A DNA stretch of 64,000 nucleotides. It comes from CAWDDA01 sp963813345. GTDB taxonomy: Bacteria > Acidobacteriota > Blastocatellia > RBC074. Made by a program: the position numbers and the translations under genes. Location of the stretch: positions 1 to 64,000 of the forward strand of contig CAWEYR010000028.1 of NCBI GenBank assembly GCA_963813345.1. Direction: 5' to 3'. The notes under the pieces are model-generated. The model was not told the DNA's origin and ran no database searches. It was given only the letters and a program-made list of their open reading frames with translations. Below are positions 59,876 through 64,000 of this stretch, piece after piece. The number at the start of each line of letters is the position of its first letter. The stretch's first letter is position 1.

Positions 59876-61672
59876 CTAGTCATTCACCTTGAGCACGGCG
59901 AGGAAAGCTTCCTGTGGAATTTCAACTTTCCCAACCCGCTTCATTCGCTTCTTGCCTTCCTTCTGCTTTTCGAGCAGTTTCCGCTTCCGCGTAATATCGC
60001 CGCCATAGCATTTCGCGAGCACGTTTTTTCCCAGTGCCTTGATCGTTTCGCGCGCGATCACGCGCGAGCCGATAGCCGCCTGAATAGGCACCTCGAACAA
60101 TTGTCTCGGAATCAGCTTGCGCATCTTGTCGACCAGAGAACGGCCACGGCTGTAAGCAATGTCCTTGTGAACAACAAGAGTCAATGCATCGACGGGTTCA
60201 CCGGCAACAAGTACGTCGAGCTTTACCAGCTCGGCTTCACGATAGCCGGAGAAATGGTAGTCAAGCGACGCGTAGCCGCGCGAAACCGATTTCAGTCGAT
60301 CGTAGAAATCGAGAACGATCTCATTCAGTGGAAGCTCGTATGTCAGCAAGACGCGCGTCGTCGAAATGTAATCGAACCCTTTCTGCACTCCCCGTTTCTC
60401 TTCAAGCAGCGCCAGTATCCCGCCGATATACTCTTCGTTCGTCATGATCATCGCCGTGATGATTGGCTCTTCGAATGTGGCTATCTCGCCCGGCGGCGGC
60501 ATCTTTGCCGGATTGTCGACCTCGTGGACTACGCCCCTGACGTCGGTGATGCGATAACGGACGCCGGGCGCCGTCGTGATCAGGTCGACATTGAACTCGC
60601 GTTCGAGCCTTTCCTGAACGATCTCCATATGGAGCAGGCCGAGAAATCCGCAACGAAAGCCAAATCCGAGCGCAGTCGAAACCTCAGGCTCATAGAAAAA
60701 AGACGAATCGTTGAGGCGAAGTTTCTCGAGGGCATCGCGCAGCTCTTCGTACTGATTCGCCTCTACCGGATAGAGGCCGGCAAAGACCATCGGCTTGATT
60801 TCCTGGAATCCGGGGAACGGCTCCGTTGTCGGCCGCGCTGCTTCGGTCACAGTGTCGCCGATGCTGACATCGGCAACGGTCTTGATATTCGCGACGATGA
60901 AACCCACCTCGCCTGCTCCGAGCCGGTCGATTGGCCGCGGTTTTGGAGTCAGCACTCCCAGATCTTCTACTTCGTAATCGCGCCCGTGAGCCATCAGACG
61001 CACCTTCAAGCCGCGTGTCAGCTCCCCATCGATGACTCTCACCATGACGATGACGCCACGATACGGATCGAACCACGAATCGAAGATCAGCGCCTTGAGC
61101 GGCGCATCCACGGAGCCACGCGGTGGAGGGATGTCGCGGACGATGGCTTCGAGCACCTCTTTTATCCCGATTCCAGCTTTTGCGGAGACGAGAACAGCGT
61201 TATGAGTGCCAATTCCCACGACGTGCTCGATCTGTTCCCTTACCTTGTCGGGCTCTGCGCCCGGAAGGTCGATCTTGTTGATCACCGGGATAAGCTCGAG
61301 ATTGTGATCGACGGCTAAATACGCGGTGGCAAGTGTCTGCGCCTCGACCCCCTGACTGGCATCGACGATGAGAAGTGCGCCTTCGCTCGCTGCCAGGCTG
61401 CGCGAGACTTCGTATGAAAAATCGACGTGACCGGGTGTGTCGATCAGGTTGAGAACATAAGGCTGGCCGTCCTGAGCCGTGTAGTTGAGGCGAACGGCGT
61501 GCATTTTGATCGTAATGCCACGTTCACGTTCAAGATCCATGGCATCGAGCACTTGTTCTGACATTTCACGCTGCTCGAGCGCGCCGGTTATCTCGAGCAA
61601 ACGATCTGAAAGAGTCGTCTTGCCGTGATCGATATGAGCGATGATGGAAAAGTTGCGAATGAAAGAGGACAT
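59876..61672 (-). CDS. lepA: elongation factor 4 (LepA)
   Basis: 598 residues, intact. Ribosome-associated GTPase. IRNFSIIAHIDHGKTTLSDR (G1), ERERGITIK (G2), LIDTPGHVDFSYEVSRSL (G3), INKIDLPGAEPDKV (G4), and the LepA-specific C-terminus (KALGKNVLAKCYGGDITRKR, KKRMKRVGKVEIPQEAFLAV). ATG 61672 is chosen; a longer open frame to 62029 only reads through R3 and R1 repeats. Confidence 0.97.
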   Translation of the reverse strand: MSSFIRNFSIIAHIDHGKTTLSDRLLEITGALEQREMSEQVLDAMDLERERGITIKMHAVRLNYTAQDGQPYVLNLIDTPGHVDFSYEVSRSLAASEGALLIVDASQGVEAQTLATAYLAVDHNLELIPVINKIDLPGAEPDKVREQIEHVVGIGTHNAVLVSAKAGIGIKEVLEAIVRDIPPPRGSVDAPLKALIFDSWFDPYRGVIVMVRVIDGELTRGLKVRLMAHGRDYEVEDLGVLTPKPRPIDRLGAGEVGFIVANIKTVADVSIGDTVTEAARPTTEPFPGFQEIKPMVFAGLYPVEANQYEELRDALEKLRLNDSSFFYEPEVSTALGFGFRCGFLGLLHMEIVQERLEREFNVDLITTAPGVRYRITDVRGVVHEVDNPAKMPPPGEIATFEEPIITAMIMTNEEYIGGILALLEEKRGVQKGFDYISTTRVLLTYELPLNEIVLDFYDRLKSVSRGYASLDYHFSGYREAELVKLDVLVAGEPVDALTLVVHKDIAYSRGRSLVDKMRKLIPRQLFEVPIQAAIGSRVIARETIKALGKNVLAKCYGGDITRKRKLLEKQKEGKKRMKRVGKVEIPQEAFLAVLKVND

Positions 61673-61721
61673 AATTGCCTGAGACCAGGTAAATGATGAT
61701 TGTAGCACGTAGTGCCGCGTT

Positions 61722-61852
61722 CCTGGGAGCGCTGGAGCGCGGCCTCCCGGCCGGCCACGAGCCGCGAAGCGTGCGAGTCTGTCAGCCCATGTGCTGAAGA
61801 CTCGCACGCTTCGCGGCTCGTAGGCCGGCCGGGAGGCCGGCGCTCCCAGGGG
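61722..61852. repeat. R3 inverted repeat
   Basis: CCTGGGAGCGCTGGAGCGCG ... GCGCTCCCAGG ends, with inner arms CACGAGCCGCGAAGCGTGCG then AGTCT and AGACTCGCACGCTTCGCGGC then TCGT. The two-level pairing gives one long hairpin. It lies between the divergent lepA and acylase genes. Confidence 0.85.
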
Positions 61853-61865
61853 CAACTTCGATTTG

Positions 61866-61893
61866 ACGATTCCGCCTGAAGGCGGTACTACAT
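61866..61893. repeat. R1 half element
   Basis: ACGATTCCGCCTGAAGGCGG then TACTACAT, one arm only, 8 bases before the acylase ATG. It occupies the place where an RBS would be expected, and no clear Shine-Dalgarno is visible. Confidence 0.7.
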
Positions 61894-61900
61894 GCCTATA

Positions 61901-64000
61901 TGAAAAGAATCTTTCTCGCCGCGCTGCTCCTCTGCGTTTCGGTATCTGCAGACGATCGTCTCGAAAAGACTGCGCAATCGGTGACGATCTATCGCGACAG
62001 CTACGGAGTGCCGCACGTCTACGGTCCAACCGACGCGAGCGTGATCTTTGGGTTTGTATACGCTCAGGCCGAAGACAATTTCTGGCAGATCGAAGACAGT
62101 TATATCCAGGCGCTTGGCAGAGCTTCCGAAGTCTATGGCGAAAAGAGTCTTGATGCGGATCTCACGAACCGCACCCTCGAAATAGCACGAATCTCGCAGG
62201 CCGAGTTCCCGAAGCTCAGCAGTGAAATGAAGGAGATTTGTCAGGCGACTGCTGACGGGCTGAACTACTATCTTCTGAAGCACCCGGCACTCAAGCCAAG
62301 ACTGATCACAAAGTTTGAGCCCTGGCATGTGCTCGCGTTTGGACGTTTCGCTCAATATCAACTCTTCATTTATCGCCGCGCAGGCGTTCGCGAGAACGAG
62401 ATCCGCTCCGCCGTCGGGGAGGTCAAAGTACAGCAGACTATTTACAATCTGCCGCTCAGGGACCGTAACGTTGTTCGCGAGACAAGTTTCGACGACGACA
62501 TTATCGGATCGAATACATGGGCGATAAGGCCATCTCGCAGCGCCTCGGGGAATGCGATGCTTTTCATCAACCCGCATCAACCCTTCTTTGGGCCGGGCCA
62601 GTGGATTGAAGGCCATCTGCACAGCGAAAGCGGTTGGAACATCTCCGGAGCGTCATTTCCGGGCTCTCCATTTCCAAGTCTTGGACATAACGACAACCTC
62701 GGGTGGAGTCACACCGTGAATGCTCCGGACATCGTAGATCTCTGGGAAGAAACGTTTGACGATCCAAAAGATCCATTGAACTACCGTTACGGGAACGGTT
62801 ATCGAAAGGCAACGGAATGGACCGAACATTTGATCGTCAAAACTGACCAGGGGCCGATGTCACGGAGTTTCAAGTTTCGCAAAACCCATCACGGACCGCT
62901 CGTCGCCAGGCGCGGAGACAAGTCGATTGCGGTTCGGATGGCGAGGTTCGAGGATTTCGGAGTGCTTGAGCAGCGCTACCGGATGGGCAAGGCGAAGAAT
63001 CTTGCCGAGTTTCGTGCAGCGATGGCGCGTACGTCTGTTCCCATGTTCAATACGATGTATGCCGACCGTGATGGAAACATCTGGTACATCTATAACGGAG
63101 CGGTGCCGCGGCGCGATCCGAAATACGACTGGTCGAAACCGGTTGACGGCAGCGATCAGGGTACCGAATGGCTTGGATACCATACGCTCGACGAACTTCC
63201 GCAGCTCCTGAATCCTCCCGCGGGCTGGTTGCAGAACTGCAACGCGACTCCGTTCCTTGCCACAGATGAAACTCGTGGAAATCAGGACGCGAAAACATTC
63301 CCGAAGTACATGGTTACTGAGGGAGACAATTCAAGGTCCCGAATCTCGCGGCGCGTGCTGTCGGAAAAATCGAAGTTCACTTTCGACGATTGGGCCAAAG
63401 CAGCATTCGACACGCGTGTCATCGAGGCCGAACGGCTGACACCGTCACTGATCGCTGAGTGGGAAAAGCTCAAGACTTCAGACGCGACTCGAGCAGCAAA
63501 AACCGCAGATGCGATTGCGGAACTGAAACGCTGGAATGGTGTGAGCACAATCGAGTCAGAAGCAATGACTGTTTTCACCCTCTGGGCGTATTCACGAAGT
63601 CTTCCGAATGTGCAGGCTTTTACGAAAGCTAACCCTGCTCCCGACATCGCTGTCCTCGAGTACGTGCTCGATGATCTGGCAAAGACCTGGGGGACCTGGC
63701 GAGTCAAGTGGGGTGATATCAACCGGATTCAACGAGTGCACACGAGTGGCGCTATCGAACCCTTCAGCGATGACAAGCCGAGCCTGCCGGTTGCCGGCGG
63801 CCCGGGAGAGTATGTCGGTATTGTTTTCAACTTCTATTCTCCCGCTGCAAAAGGGACGAAGCGAAGGTATGGGACGGCAGGTCATTCGTACGTAAGCGTA
63901 GTTGAGTTTGGCCCGCGGGCTCGTGCGCAATCACTTTTGCAATTCGGTCAGAGTGCCGACCCGCAATCGAAGCACTACTTCGATCAGGCAGCGCTCTACT
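61901..64000 (+). CDS. penicillin acylase family protein (partial, runs off window)
   Basis: At least 700 residues, no stop before the window end. Signal peptide (MKRIFLAALLLCVSVSA), then the alpha-chain pattern TIYRDSYGVPHVYGPTDASV and FGFVYAQAEDNFWQIEDSYI. The Ntn-hydrolase nucleophile is the Ser in DIIGSNTWAIRPSRSASG, exposed by autocleavage before Ser. NPHQPFFGPGQWIEGHL, SPFPSLGHNDNLGWSHTVNA and FNTMYADRDGNIWYIYNG are S45 family motifs. It hydrolyses acyl-amide bonds (for example acyl-homoserine lactones or beta-lactam side chains); the substrate is undetermined. Periplasmic. Confidence 0.93.

Noticed and set aside
60101..61318. 405-residue open frame opposite lepA
   Set aside because: Antisense shadow of a highly conserved gene; no recognisable domain.
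61673..62029. N-terminal extension of LepA
   Set aside because: It reads through R3 and R1 repeats and part of the divergent acylase; LepA is full length from 61672.

Overview
The window most resembles an Acidobacteriota genome, probably Blastocatellia/Pyrinomonadaceae. This is inference from gene content: a DUF4912 plus GH57 branching-enzyme pair, secreted cytochrome c/copper-monooxygenase-like proteins, a CarD regulator, a zinc-ribbon TonB protein, CocE-type hydrolases, and abundant intergenic palindromes that translate as KLKLELK-like peptides. No transposase, integrase, phage gene, rRNA or CRISPR array was seen, and the region reads as ordinary chromosome.

Layout. 0.3-3.8 kb: DUF4912 protein, GH57 glucan branching enzyme, AraC regulator. 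3.8-6.1 kb: O-methyltransferase-like protein and threonine synthase. 6.3-11.9 kb (minus): an operon of a large HExxH metallopeptidase-like protein, a membrane-anchored histidine phosphatase and an M28 peptidase with a long unrecognised N-terminus. 12.2-18.2 kb: complete Fe-S assembly operon rrf2-sufBCDSU. 18.2-20.8 kb: tandem DUF2889 protein, Gfo/Idh/MocA oxidoreductase, YdjM-like membrane protein. 20.7-26.4 kb (minus): four tandem cytochrome c/PHM-like copper proteins, the last without its copper ligands. 26.7-30.4 kb: CocE hydrolase, Tat amidohydrolase, small ORF, ThiS. 30.5-35.0 kb (minus): four secreted Cys-containing paralogues forming a duplicated two-gene unit. 35.5-44.4 kb: tRNA-Lys, TonB protein, sigma-54 regulator, DUF512 protein, alanine dehydrogenase, aldehyde dehydrogenase, small dihaem protein. 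44.5-47.2 kb: thioredoxin-like lipoprotein and Tat oxidoreductase. 47.2-52.3 kb (minus): gluconokinase-like kinase, HAD phosphatase, 6-phosphogluconolactonase, YwbE, TPR protein. 52.3-64 kb: WecB epimerase, HicBA, tRNA-Leu, DUF1579 protein, nucleoside symporter, lipoprotein, cytochrome c, CarD, FtsB-like protein, LON-domain protein, LepA and a penicillin acylase cut by the window end.

Two features dominate. First, four families of dispersed inverted repeats (called R1 to R4 here) sit at many gene borders. In several cases they supply the stop codon or the last residues of the neighbouring protein, and two R1 copies lie inside reading frames. Second, about 20 genes, including housekeeping ones, are broken by single-base indels, often a two-base run read as three. 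This pattern fits uncorrected assembly error better than gene decay. Such genes are annotated end to end as one feature, with the approximate shift position given.
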